DNA from: Pagrus major
Taxonomy: Eukaryota; Chordata; Actinopteri; Spariformes; Sparidae
Length of the DNA stretch: 64,000 nucleotides
NCBI RefSeq assembly: GCF_040436345.1
Contig: NC_133218.1
Span: forward strand, 7,185,539 to 7,249,538
Reading direction: 5' to 3'
In this document: piece after piece, positions 35,421 through 56,448 of the stretch
How positions within the stretch are numbered: the first letter of the stretch is position 1
Layout of the letters: every line of letters starts with the position of its first letter
Program-made: the position numbers and the translations under genes
Notes under the pieces: generated by a model
Database searches by the model: none
What the model saw: the letters and a program-made list of their open reading frames with translations, nothing else
Told to the model about the DNA's origin: nothing

Positions 35421-36422
35421 TATTGATTTAGTTAGCCTTAAATAGGTGTGTGAAGGGAAGCCGTTTACCAATAAACAAGTACCACTTTTAAATAAGGCAT
35501 ATCTTGTTACGGATTTAAGAATTGTAGCTAAAGGAAAGACTGTAACGAATAAATTTAACAGGTGTATAACATTTCTCCAGCCTACTATCCGCTGTCTTTC
35601 ACTCTTCATAGCAAGAAACCCTGTTACCCTAATATAAGAAAATGACACCTTCACACGAACAGCGAACAGATCTGCTGACGTTACTGTGGTAAATGACTAT
35701 TCTGCATGTCTCGTACACCCACGAGTGCAGAACGATGATTAGACGATGATGTAGAGGAAACATCTGCACATTCCATCAGAGAGGAAGGAAAGGAGGGAAG
35801 AAAAAAAGGCACACTCGAGGTTTTATACTTCAAATGGTAGAAGTGACAAAGTATGCTTTGAGTTAGTGTTATCTTCTGTCGTGTGTCAGTATGCTCTGTA
35901 CCAGCAGATATTACCACAGCTGATCACTGTAAAGTGATTTCAACATACAGGAGGAAACTGCTGATCTCTCACTGTTAATAAATATAATTTATTGACTTTC
36001 TTTTACCTTCCTTAGATCATGAACATTTATGGTCTGTAGTGTTTGATGTAAGACTTCATACTGCCAGGAATATCAGAGTGTCGGTGCAAGATATCAGTTG
36101 TAAATGCTGCTTATCGCTAATAAAATTAACCAGAGTCTGTTTTATAATGTCACACTGTGGTCTTTGTCCTTATCAAATTGTTCATGCATGTCCAGAAGTG
36201 ATGAGTAACATGGTCTGTTTCCTCACACAAAAGAGTTAGTGACAAAGTGAGATGGAAAATACTGCTAGGCCTACCAGATACGTCAAGACATACAGTTATC
36301 ACAGACGAGAAAGATAGACCAATAATTAAAAGGAAAAAATAATAGATAAGTTTCCTTTTAAAGGATGCCACAATGTCAGGCTAAACAATAGCTGCTTATT
36401 TGAAACCATTAAAATGACTGTT

Positions 36423-36777
36423 CAAAGGTGCACAACGTAGTTTGGGGAAGACATCTTAATCATTGACTGATTTTTTATGCCTAAACAAACTAAATAAACA
36501 AACTCTCTCTGTTTTCATGACTGAATAAACTGAATAAACAAACTGACCTTAAAGGACAACACAGTTTCATACTGTTTTACTTTGTTAATATGTGGCGGAC
36601 CCTGCCACCTTTCTAGCTTCAAACAGTGTTCTGGGGACCTTATTTTCCTCTGAGAGCAGCTTGTTTACTCAGTTATGGAAAATATAAATAGTTCAGAGTT
36701 TCTATTGTTACCTCATAATTACTGTAAATATTCAAATTTTGAATTTCCTCTCAAAAACTACATAGTATTCCTTTAAA
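36423..36777 (+). repeat. MITE with TTCAAAGG/CCTTTAAA ends
   Basis: Its ends are inverted (CAAAGGTGCACAACGTAG on the left, CTACATAGTATTCCTTTAAA on the right). Inside are AATAAACAAACT repeats and GTGGCGGACCCTGCCACC, a short palindrome. A partial inverted relative is at 25741-25897. Confidence 0.6.
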
Positions 36778-37050
36778 AGTGAATTCGCCGCATTTCTGTT
36801 TAATCCATCAGTCAACTGTACGTTAACGTTAACAGCACTGACACACTGGTCATGATGATCATATTTATAGCATTAACATATATACAAATCCTGACACCAG
36901 ACACAGATACTTGCCAGATGTGTTACATTAATGCAAAAACTCATACTAGAGCCGACTGCAGTGTGAACAGGCAAAGCGTCACTCCTGACAAACTGTCATA
37001 CAGCGTTTAAGGAGGTATTGATCAGCCACACAGAATCTTTCAAAAAGACT

Positions 37051-37589
37051 TCATGTTGTTTAAGTGAGAGCTCGGGTCTTTTTTGTATGAGGTACTTATC
37101 CCTATAGTCAGTGTGTTACCTGCAGTAGATGACCATCAGCTCTCCCCCTGTGTGGAGAAGCAGCGCGTAGCCCCAACGAGGCAAGCACTGGTAAACGGTA
37201 CCGACAGCAAGATGTATTTTAGCCACCTAAAAGAAGGCCCACCTATTATATACGTATTAGTGTACGCTATATTTTGAACATTTTTGGCAGTTTACATTGC
37301 CGTCAGACAGCACTCTCGTTTGGGACTACATTCCCTCAACAATGTCAATGTCTGTATTCCAATGCACAAGCACAGCTGTGCAAAATATAGATTACACTTA
37401 AACAGATATATTTTCTTTTAGGTTGCTAAAATACATCTTGCTGTCAGTGCTGTTCAGCAATACAATGCTCTGCTTCTCCACACTGGGGAGAGCTGACAGT
37501 CACCTACTGCAGGGAATACACTGATTAGGGATAAGTACCTCATACAACTCGTCATCAAAAGACCCGAGCTCTCACTTAAACAACATGAA
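37051..37589. mobile_element. Large fold-back element, near-perfect inverted arms
   Basis: The left end TTCATGTTGTTTAAGTGAGA is mirrored by the right end TCTCACTTAAACAACATGAA. Pairing continues inward through GAGCTCGGGTCTTTT, GAGGTACTTATCCCTA, CAGCTCTCCCC and GAGAAGCAG, and again through GACAGCAAGATGTATTTTAG, giving arms of roughly 180 bp. The centre of about 170 bp is unpaired and non-coding. This is a fold-back (palindromic) DNA element; its superfamily is not established. Confidence 0.8.
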
Positions 37590-38721
37590 CATTTTCAATC
37601 CAGAGCCATCAGTTTGCTCCCACTCTAAAACTCTAAGCATACATCAGACCTGACAAATGTTAGCATATCTATTAAGCAGACACAAACACAGTGACAGTGT
37701 GAGCTGTCTCATAACCTCTCAGTCATTTGGGGTTGTTTTCTACCCCTCGCTTGTGCCTGCACTTCACTGATGATGTCACATGGAAACCAATCCATAATAC
37801 CTGTAATAATAACCCCAAGCATTAGAGAAGAAAAAGCAATAACAGAAGGGACTTGAGCTCTTGAATTCAAATTCTAGATCCATCTTAGATCCCTCAATAT
37901 ACAACAGGTAATGCTCCTGTCCTCTTTTGTAGACAGAGCAGCACATTTAATAAACAGAATTCGTTTTTTCGTTTTTTTAAATTTTTTTTTTACAAAACTG
38001 GAGTGAGAGCACATCTCTAGTCTTCTGCTCATCATGTTACTGGAGCTCTTTGCATTCAGTTACTCACATAACAGATAGGTTATTCACTTTCTTGTTAAGC
38101 GTCAAATGAGAAGATTGATAAGTAACTCTGGAAACTGCAGGGAACAGCTAGTCCGGCTCTGTCGAAAGAAAAAATCTGCCTCACAACCCATTTAAATCTC
38201 ATCGTCACTGCAAGGTTAGGCCATCAGCAGATAATCCACAAAGTGTCAGAGCCAAGAAATAACCCATAATGAATCATATGCTGTATATTTTCAAGCTATT
38301 CCTTCAAAGCATCACTATAATTTTGGGAAGTAGAAATATTTTAATTTAAAGAGGAAAGGTGAAACAATGAATAAACAACATCATGTAGCCTATTCTGCTC
38401 AGTTCAGTTCAATCAGAAGTAAGACAGTTTAAGCCTTGTTCTTACAGATCGGTTCTGTTGATCTTTATTGATTCGCTGCCATTAGAATTGATCTTAATCA
38501 CATTTGACTTTTTTTGGTTTTGAACTGATTCTGATCGCTGACATTGGATGCAGTCATGTTTTCTCTTGCATCACATGATTGACGTCTGATGCTAAGTCAT
38601 CTTTTTGCTCCCACGTTGCTCAGTTTATGTTGGAATGCCCTGCTTTATACCACTAATCATCAGAACGTTTGAGCTTCCCTGCATGGAGGCAGGTGTAAGA
38701 CACACGTATTCTTCTCCCTTT

Positions 38722-38902
38722 TTTAAAACCTAGCGCCTACATCACTCACAATGCAACTCAGCCACTGAGTGACATGACTGAAGGCAATTTATCAGAATAC
38801 ATGCAGCCTTCTCTGGAGTCTTTGTACTACTTTTTTCACATATACCCCTCAAGACCTGTAAACACACTTTAATGTGTAAAATTTGTGGAGTTACCCTTTA
38901 AT
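38722..38902 (-). repeat. Single arm of the TTAA fold-back MITE family (reverse orientation)
   Basis: Read on the minus strand it runs TTAAAGGGTAACTCCAC, GTGTGTTTACAGGTCTTG, CTCCAGAGAAGGCTGCATGT, then GTAGGCGCTAGGTTTTAAAA, matching the arms of the element at 10083-10590. It lies about 230 bp upstream of the first anpep start codon. Confidence 0.7.
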
Positions 38903-39026
38903 TGTGCATCATTTCTTGACATATATGAATATAGAAGTTGCTGAGTTGCAGGCTAAATAACTAAGATGTTCCCATCTTTCCATTTTCCCTTAGGTTATGA
39001 AAATGTATTTTTTGCCATGTTAATAG

Positions 39027-39039
39027 CTCAACCATTAAC
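39027..39039 (-). promoter_or_regulatory. HNF1-like site upstream of anpep copy 1
   Basis: On the minus strand this reads GTTAATGGTTGAG, compared with the HNF1 consensus GTTAATNATTAAC. The same box occurs at nearly the same distance before the start codon of the second copy. HNF1 drives the epithelial promoter of mammalian ANPEP, so a role in gut or kidney expression is plausible but inferred. An extra GTTAAT half-site lies just upstream at 39019-39024. Confidence 0.45.
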
Positions 39040-39130
39040 TGAGGGGGGAAGAGCCCTGCTGTGCTGGAAAAAAACAGACTGAGACCTCTCCGAGTTCTCC
39101 TCTCTGAATCTCTGATCTCCCGAATCGGAC

Positions 39131-49300
<10,170 letters not shown>

Positions 49301-49786
49301 GAACACTTAGACAGTCAAAATGACTCACTCCCTTTTTTGTGTAGTCAGGGATACGTAATGAATGACAATCACTATAATCATCAGGAGTAACAAACTGTTT
49401 CATGGTAACAGTTGCGCAAAGAAAACTGATGTGACCCAATTCATCACTGGACATCAATTTCAGATCAAAGGACCAGACATGATGAACAGCAGACCGTGTG
49501 TCCATCACTATATATCAGTGGTGTAGCAGTAATGACTACTACTTTGCTAGCATAACATTTATTTTCAGATTCAGAATTAATTCATTTATATCTTTTTCTT
49601 TTCTTCATACTTCACATTAGACAGTATGAGGCTGCTTACTATGAGGTATGCAATGCATTTAAACCACAAACATGAAGCATTTAACCACTTGAAAAACACC
49701 AGAGCAGATTCAGTGTTCACTGTCATTAATCCTACAACTGACTGACAACTGTGATTGTCAGTAGTGACCTTGTGGGATATTAAAAG

Positions 49787-49885
49787 TCAGACTTCTGGGG
49801 GGGGGGAAAGTCAGAATTCTTAGGAAAGTCAGAATTTGGAGTTAAAAGTCAGAATTCTGAGAAAAAAGTCAGACATTTGGTGTTT
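49787..49885 (+). repeat. Short tandem AAAGTCAGAATT repeat
   Basis: Five to six copies of AAAGTCAGA(A/C)TT-type units with variable spacing follow a run of ten G. It is a simple or repeat-derived sequence in the 3' flank of anpep copy 1. Confidence 0.5.
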
Positions 49886-52495
49886 AATGTCATAATTGTG
49901 AGTCTGAAGAAAAAAAAGGCAAAATCCACCCCAAATTTTCCATTGGCCCTAATCCTCTTCTGTATTTTTCCCTTCAAATATGTGACTGCTTTGCAATGCT
50001 CACAGCGTTTTTTTTAACAACTTTGGTGGATTAAGAGACATCTTTCATTTCTGCAGCTTCTTCCATGTTGTTCCATGTTCTCAGCACTGGATATCTTTAC
50101 ATTGAGAATCAACTTGCCCTTCATCGTTACAAGACAAAGTGATCTTACTGAATAAATTGGCCTGATTTGGTTTTTATTAGGCTTCTTGTTGTTTGTCTTT
50201 TCTTTTCTTTTTTTAAAACAAAACAAAATGATGTTTAGATCATGAATCTTTGCACTATATGATGTACTAATTGTCTGCCAATTCTATGCAAAAGCATACA
50301 TTCACTGTACATTTTGCACTCACTCTACATTGAAACACTGTTATTGTAGAACGGTGGAGGAGTACGGAGGAGAAACTTCTCGGTTTCAGCCTCTTTAAAG
50401 CCGTAACTGAGACACTGACTGAGTTCAAAGTGACAACACGAGCTGATAAGAGGTTTTACTGATGTTTTATAACCTGTATAAAGTTGAAAATAATACAAAG
50501 GTTAAAGGTGTTTGCCATTGATTTTAAATGTCAAAGTTAGTACACTGGTCGAGGGGGGTGATATACAACCTGTGGAAACAGTTGTGTAATGTCTGATGTC
50601 TGACGAAATGACTAAAGTGTCATCACCCGGGCATCAATGCTTGAGCTTGAAGAACTTTAAACAGGAACTGGGCATGCTGTATGAAAGATTAGCAAGTTTA
50701 ACCAGAGTCAGTGTAATGATAGATGCTATAATTTCTGTGAAGTGTAGGGTCCAGTGTTCGGGAGGTTTGGAGTTTGTTACCATTGTAATTTGCATTATAC
50801 CGTCCCTTCATAATTTTCACAATTGTCTGGAATCACATCTGAGCACGCAATTGAACAGTGCAAATATAAAGACAAGCATAGTGGGAGAACTTTGTTTCAC
50901 CTCACACGACATTGCACAATGCTACTGGGACACACTTGTAATCTCATTTTAGGAAAAAACCTGTATTGGAAAGACTCAAACTAGATTAACCTCTGAGTCA
51001 AGACACAACACGTTCAAGACCAGCACCTGATGGCATTGATTACATATATTGTGTTTGAAGATTGTGTAATATCCTGCTGCATCATTGTGACAGCCCTGGA
51101 TCTGTTGTGGATTTTCCCAGATGTGGTATAAATATTATTTCCCTTTAACAGAAAACTGAAGCTCTTTAGGACATATTTTCAAATGAGAGATCTGGCGCAT
51201 TTCTTGGCGCACGTGGAGGAGCAGCGGACAGGCTAAAAGTGAGTGCAGCGTGGCAGACAGCACTGCCTTAAACTCAGATTCCACAATTGACAGGTGAAGG
51301 CGCTGAGTCCACTGAGACAAAACTAAATACAAGGTAAGTGAATGTATTGTGGAAGGGAAAATGGTTTTCTGTCATTGCATCATACTGTAATTTGGTGTTT
51401 GTTAGTCTGCCTGCATGTGATGTGATGTGGCTTTTGGTCTGTGGAGAGTTGTGTGGACTATTTTTTAGGTTTTCAGACCAAACAAACTGACCTGCATTCA
51501 AAAAACAGAGTGGCCTGTTACGGTGGGGTGGTGTTGCTGCAGAGAACCAGTAAAGCCAGTTTGAGTGATTCGTGATAGTGTTATACAGTACATAACTTTA
51601 TCCTCTTGCTTGACAATCTGCAAGATAGATGCTAGAATTACAACACTAACAAAATCAACCAAGAAATAATATTTGATTGGTCAAATTGGTCGATCAGGGT
51701 GCATTGCTTTGCAGCAAAAGTTACACCAGGAAGTTTTATCCAGATGTCTGAGCCCTCAGTGCTGCCAAAAAGTGTCCGACCACACAGCATTACTGTGCCT
51801 GGTTCACCAAAGCTGTCATTTTCTGTCATTCCTTTGGACAGAAAGATGATTTCACACTCATGTGTTTCTGGTAATTAAAAGTGTCTGACTGTCAGAATCC
51901 TCATCCTTCACCATGCTCAGTTCAATGCTGATGTTTCTGTTTTATTTCAGAGTTAATTACCTGTAGAATCTACTTTATCATTTGTATAATGTTTCCTTAC
52001 ACTGTTTGCAGACCAAAATCCAAATGTCTTAGGATTTCTGACATTGCTGTGCCGCCCAAGACACAAAATATGTGTTTCAGTCTAACCATTGGAATGCCTC
52101 CATTTCTTAAAGCCATAACTTTTTCGGTCAACCAAAGCTAATTTAGAGTTGCACAACATTTGAGGCTAAATAAAAGTTTATGCAGTTTTATAAAAACCTC
52201 CATTTAGCCCATTTCATTATACAGCTCTGGCTTGCTTACCATCAGATAGACAGCTCTGTATACAGCTGAAATTAGCAAATTATACATACACACATATGCA
52301 GTATAGTATTCTACTGTATTCCCACTACCACACTGAATAAATACAGACAACACAGGCCAGCTCCTAAAAAGGGCCCCTTTTCAGAGATATTGTGTAGGTA
52401 TAAAGTTCACAGCTGAGGGAAGGTTTCTCTGTTATCTCAAAGATGTTTTTACAACTCAATGTTTTGTAATTTCAGCTGCTTTCCCCGCCCAGGAT

Positions 52496-52508
52496 ATCAA
52501 CCATTAAC
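52496..52508 (-). promoter_or_regulatory. HNF1-like site upstream of anpep copy 2
   Basis: On the minus strand this reads GTTAATGGTTGAT, matching nine of the twelve specified bases of the HNF1 consensus GTTAATNATTAAC. It lies 79 bases before the start codon; copy 1 has the same core 91 bases before its start. A TATA-like CATAAATA follows at 52536-52543, about the right distance from a start site near 52565. Function is inferred. Confidence 0.5.
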
Positions 52509-52535
52509 TTTGGGGCTGAATCTAAGAAGGCAGAG

Positions 52536-52543
52536 CATAAATA
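52536..52543 (+). promoter_or_regulatory. TATA-like box of anpep copy 2
   Basis: CATAAATA lies about 45 bases before the start codon and 28 bases after the HNF1-like box. This predicts a short 5' UTR of about 20 bases. At the corresponding place copy 1 has only an A-run (39067-39074). This is a motif match only. Confidence 0.35.
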
Positions 52544-52587
52544 GCAATCACTATTCCTCTTCTGTCTTCTTCTTCTCTGGTGGAGAC

Positions 52588-55500
52588 ATGGGGAAAGGCT
52601 TCTACATCAGCAAAGCGTTGGCAGTAGTCTGTGTGGTCGCAGCCATTGGTGCTGTGGCCACCATCATAGCTCTGTCTGTGGTTTACGCTCAGGAGAAGTC
52701 AAAGAATGAAGAGCTTCCATCCACTAGTGGCCCCAGTACCACTACCCTCCCACCCACAACGCCTTCAGGGCCAAAGGAGCTCTGGGACTACTACAGACTC
52801 CCAGACACCCTCGCTCCTCTCACCTACAATGTGACCCTGTGGCCCCGGTTAGAGCCCAACGCAAACGGCTTGTACATATTCACTGGACACTCCACGGTGG
52901 TCTTCCGATGTGTGAAGGAGACCGACATCATCCTCATCCACTCCAACAAGCTGAACCTCACCGCCTTCGAGGGGGGACACCTAGCCCAACTTAAAGGCCT
53001 CGACGGAGCCACTGCGCCCGGCTTGAAACAGACCTGGCTGGAGGTTCCCACTGAGTACCTGGTGATCCAGCTAGAAAGCCCGCTGCAGGCTGGCAGCAAG
53101 TACGAGCTCTTCACCGATTTTGACGGAGAGCTGGCTGACGACCTGGGAGGATTCTACAGGAGCGAATACATGGAAGATGGGGTGAAGAAGTATGATCTTC
53201 TTATTATTTTTAAACTGAATTGAATTTGTTTTAAATATTTCTTTGAGGATTTAAACAAAATCTAAATATTAATGTAATAATTTAGGGTTTTAAAACACCT
53301 TGAAAACTTTACATGCATCGCAAACCATTCACCTAAACCAGACCTTCACTTTAAAGACATGGTTAAACGTTTGGAGAAATAGGCCTAATCACTCTTGTGA
53401 TGAGTTAGATAAGAAAATGTCCATCTGTCTAATATGAAGCTACGGCCAACAGCCAGTTAGCTTAGTTCGCAAAAGACTGTAAACAGGGGCAAACAGCTAG
53501 CCTGACTCTATCTAAAGGTAAGTCACAAAATTAACACCATTTATCTTGTTTGTTCAATCTGTACAAAAAAGATGTGCAAATGACAAAACCTGTTTCCAGT
53601 TTCTTATTGCTAAACTAAACTAGCTGGCTACAGACATGACATTGAACAGAAGAACTGTTTAGTCTATATGGGCTTAAAATCAATTTCATTTCCAGTGCAT
53701 ATTGTGTTTTAAGGCAGGCTATTAATAACAATGAACCTTTAGCTCTGTTTCTTTACCCGTTCAGTAGATAAAATTATTGTTAAGAAGAAAGAGTTATTTG
53801 TTGATTTTAGATTAAGTCCAGGATATAAAAAAATCAAATAAAGTTAGTTAAGTAAAATGAAAAACTCTCTCAAAAGTGTGGAGTGCTATATTTACAACCA
53901 CTAGAGTTTGAAATATTGTCACTTGGGTGACTCCTAGTGGTTGTTGAGAAAAAGGCACATTGGTAGACACCAATGCATGTACAGTTACTGCTGCTGATGA
54001 TATTAAGCTTCATAATATAATCATTTAATTAATCTTCTACTGTTTTGTCTATGATCCCTGTCCCAGTGCCTGCTTCCACCTGCTACATGGCTGCTTGATC
54101 ATTTTAGTTCATTAAAAAAACAAAAGAAAATGACAGGTTTGGTTTGGGCTCAGATTATATCTAAGTATTCGATTATCTAAGTGTGGAGGGTTCCTTTAAC
54201 ATTTGATGCAGGTGTGATTGAGTTTTAATATCTGTTCTCTGCTCTTGTCAGAATTGTGGCCACGACTCAAATGCAGCCAACGGACGCCAGGAAAGCCTTC
54301 CCCTGCTTCGATGAGCCGGCCATGAAAGCTGTCTTCCACATGACCCTCATTCACCCCCATGACACTGTGGCTCTGTCCAACGGCATGAACCACGGCAAGT
54401 TCTTGTGTCCAGTGCAGCATTTCACATGAGAACTGTCCATGTGTAATGTTTCATTGTATTTCAACCATAAGCATAATGTACGTAAGTCAATGTAAGTCAA
54501 TTACATTTTGACAGGAGGCAGAATCTCATGTCAACCTGACCTCTTCAGGTTTATTATTTACAAAAATCTGTTTAACCGCCAATCAACAGCAGCTGCAAAC
54601 ATACAATTCTCAGCTGTACTGCACTGTAACTGTCAATGAGCTGAGTCCTCCTCATAACTTCATTTGTAATAAATCTGGTGCTGTCTTTCTCCTCACACAG
54701 ACCCTGTTAACGTCACTATGGAGGGCCAGAATTTACTCCAGACAAGCTTTGAACCCACAGAGATTATGTCAACCTACTTGCTGGCTTTTGTTGTGTGTGA
54801 TTTTGGATTCATTGGAACAGATCCGGGTGCAGAAGTTTTGGTAATTATTTATTCAACTTACAGTCAGAACCATACAAATGGGAGGGGAGTAATATATCTA
54901 CATAATTTACATTTGTAGGTCTGGGAATACATCTGGTATTACAATTATTTTGCATAATGTGTTTCCCAGTTACTTTATATGCAATTTGTATTTCTTTTTC
55001 TTTTTTTTTAATAGTTATTTACCAATGTAGCATTGTGAGCTGCTGTGCTGAAACAGACTCAGACCTTTACCTTCCTGCAGGGTTGAACATGGATCAATAA
55101 ATATCATATAACTATAACATTAATGGATAAGTTCACCTAAAAATTTAAATTTGGCTATTATCTACTCACCCCCATGCTGATGGAAAGTCAGGTGAAGTTT
55201 CATAGTCCACAAAACTTTTCTGGGGCTTCACAGCAAAACAGCGTTGCAGCATTCTCCTAAACAATATAATGTATATATGGGAACTTGTTTTGAAACATAA
55301 AAAAAGAAACGGAAAAACAGCATAAAATGGCCCCATACTACTCGGCCAGCGTAATCCAAGTCTCCGTCATCCCAATTCGATATGAAAAGAAGTTATATTC
55401 ACCCTTTTAAAGCCAAAATCGTCACTGTAGCTGCTAAGCTAAAAATGTTAGCGTGCACCTTGTCTGAAGAGGGAGCATGAACATGTCAGGACTTAAGGGA

Positions 55501-56417
55501 CTGATTTATTTGACCAACGTGCGCTTCCACCTACTGGAGGATTTTCTTCACATTTAGCAGTTTGTGTTGGTTAATTGTATTGATTGATGGAAGTGAATTT
55601 ACAGGCATAATTATCTTTATTATTGATGCATTTTTATAAACCCCTGCTACAACTGCTCCCACCATCAACTGCAACTACTTAGTCTAAAACTATTCTACCA
55701 ATACATACAGCAGATTTACGTCTGTGAGTGTTTCTGTGCTGCCCTCTGCTGGACTCAAACCTCAGCTCAGGTCTCCAGTCTACCATTCTTTCTGTTTGTG
55801 TTGTGTTAATAAAGCACTGTTTGTGTCCAGGTCAGAATCTGGGCTCGCAAGAAGGCTATAGAGGAGGGCCAGGGAGACTATGCACTGGAGAAGACTGGAC
55901 CCATACTGGCATTCTTTGAGGACTACTACAACTCTAAATACCCCCTGAACAAGTCAGGTAGGAGCCACAAACACACATACACACACACACACACACACCA
56001 ACACAAAGAAAGTAAATATGTTTATGCAACTGTATTAGTACTACTGATAACTACTTGACATGGGCAGCCAGCTGTCAAAATGACCTCTGTTATCGTTTTA
56101 GACCAGATTGCTCTTCCCGACTTCAGCGCTGGAGCCATGGAGAACTGGGGCCTGATCACCTACAGAGAAACTGCCCTCTTATATAATCCTCTTGTGTCGT
56201 CCAATGGAGATAAGGAGTGGGTGGCAACAGTCATCTCGCATGAGCTTGCTCATATGGTACCACACTTAAGTACATTCAATAGTTTTGATACTGCCTTCCA
56301 AAAACCTAATTCAATAAAAAATGTGTCTCGTTTGAAATGTGTTTAAAAACCTGCCAATAAAATGAAGCTCTGTCCTCTCAGTGGTTTGGGAACTTGGTGA
56401 CCACAAAGTGGTGGAAT

Positions 56418-56448
<31 letters not shown>

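Larger units (their letters stand above)
29465..39130. other. Intergenic region between ap3s2 and the first anpep gene
   Basis: This is 9.7 kb without a recognisable gene. The first part holds the ap3s2 3' UTR; AATAAA at 30374-30379 is a candidate poly(A) signal, but I could not confirm that the UTR reaches it. Repeats found are a TG run near 30222-30238, a single-arm fold-back MITE (32106-32300), a direct repeat pair (34671-34760, 35332-35420), a MITE (36423-36777), a large fold-back element (37051-37589) and a second single-arm MITE (38722-38902). The opposite-strand frames of 150-180 residues at 33856-34496 are low-complexity and lie in repeat-like sequence. Confidence 0.7.
49301..52587. 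other. Spacer between the two anpep genes
   Basis: This 3.3-kb stretch carries the 3' UTR of copy 1 and the promoter of copy 2. AATAAA at 50151-50156 is a candidate poly(A) signal for copy 1, unconfirmed. Short AAGTCAGAATT direct repeats lie at about 49787-49880 next to a G-run. A 118-codon open frame at 50596-50952 has no recognisable domain, no coding-like composition I can argue for and no neighbouring exons. Confidence 0.65.

Noticed and set aside
50596..50952. 118-codon open frame between the anpep genes
   Set aside because: No family resemblance, no flanking splice sites that extend it and no evidence of coding constraint visible. Left as intergenic.
52459..52587. In-frame upstream Met giving anpep copy 2 an extra 43 N-terminal residues
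   Set aside because: The family starts at M(A/G)KGFYISK, which is at 52588. The extension would precede the cytoplasmic tail with unrelated sequence and overlaps the HNF1-like and TATA-like motifs.
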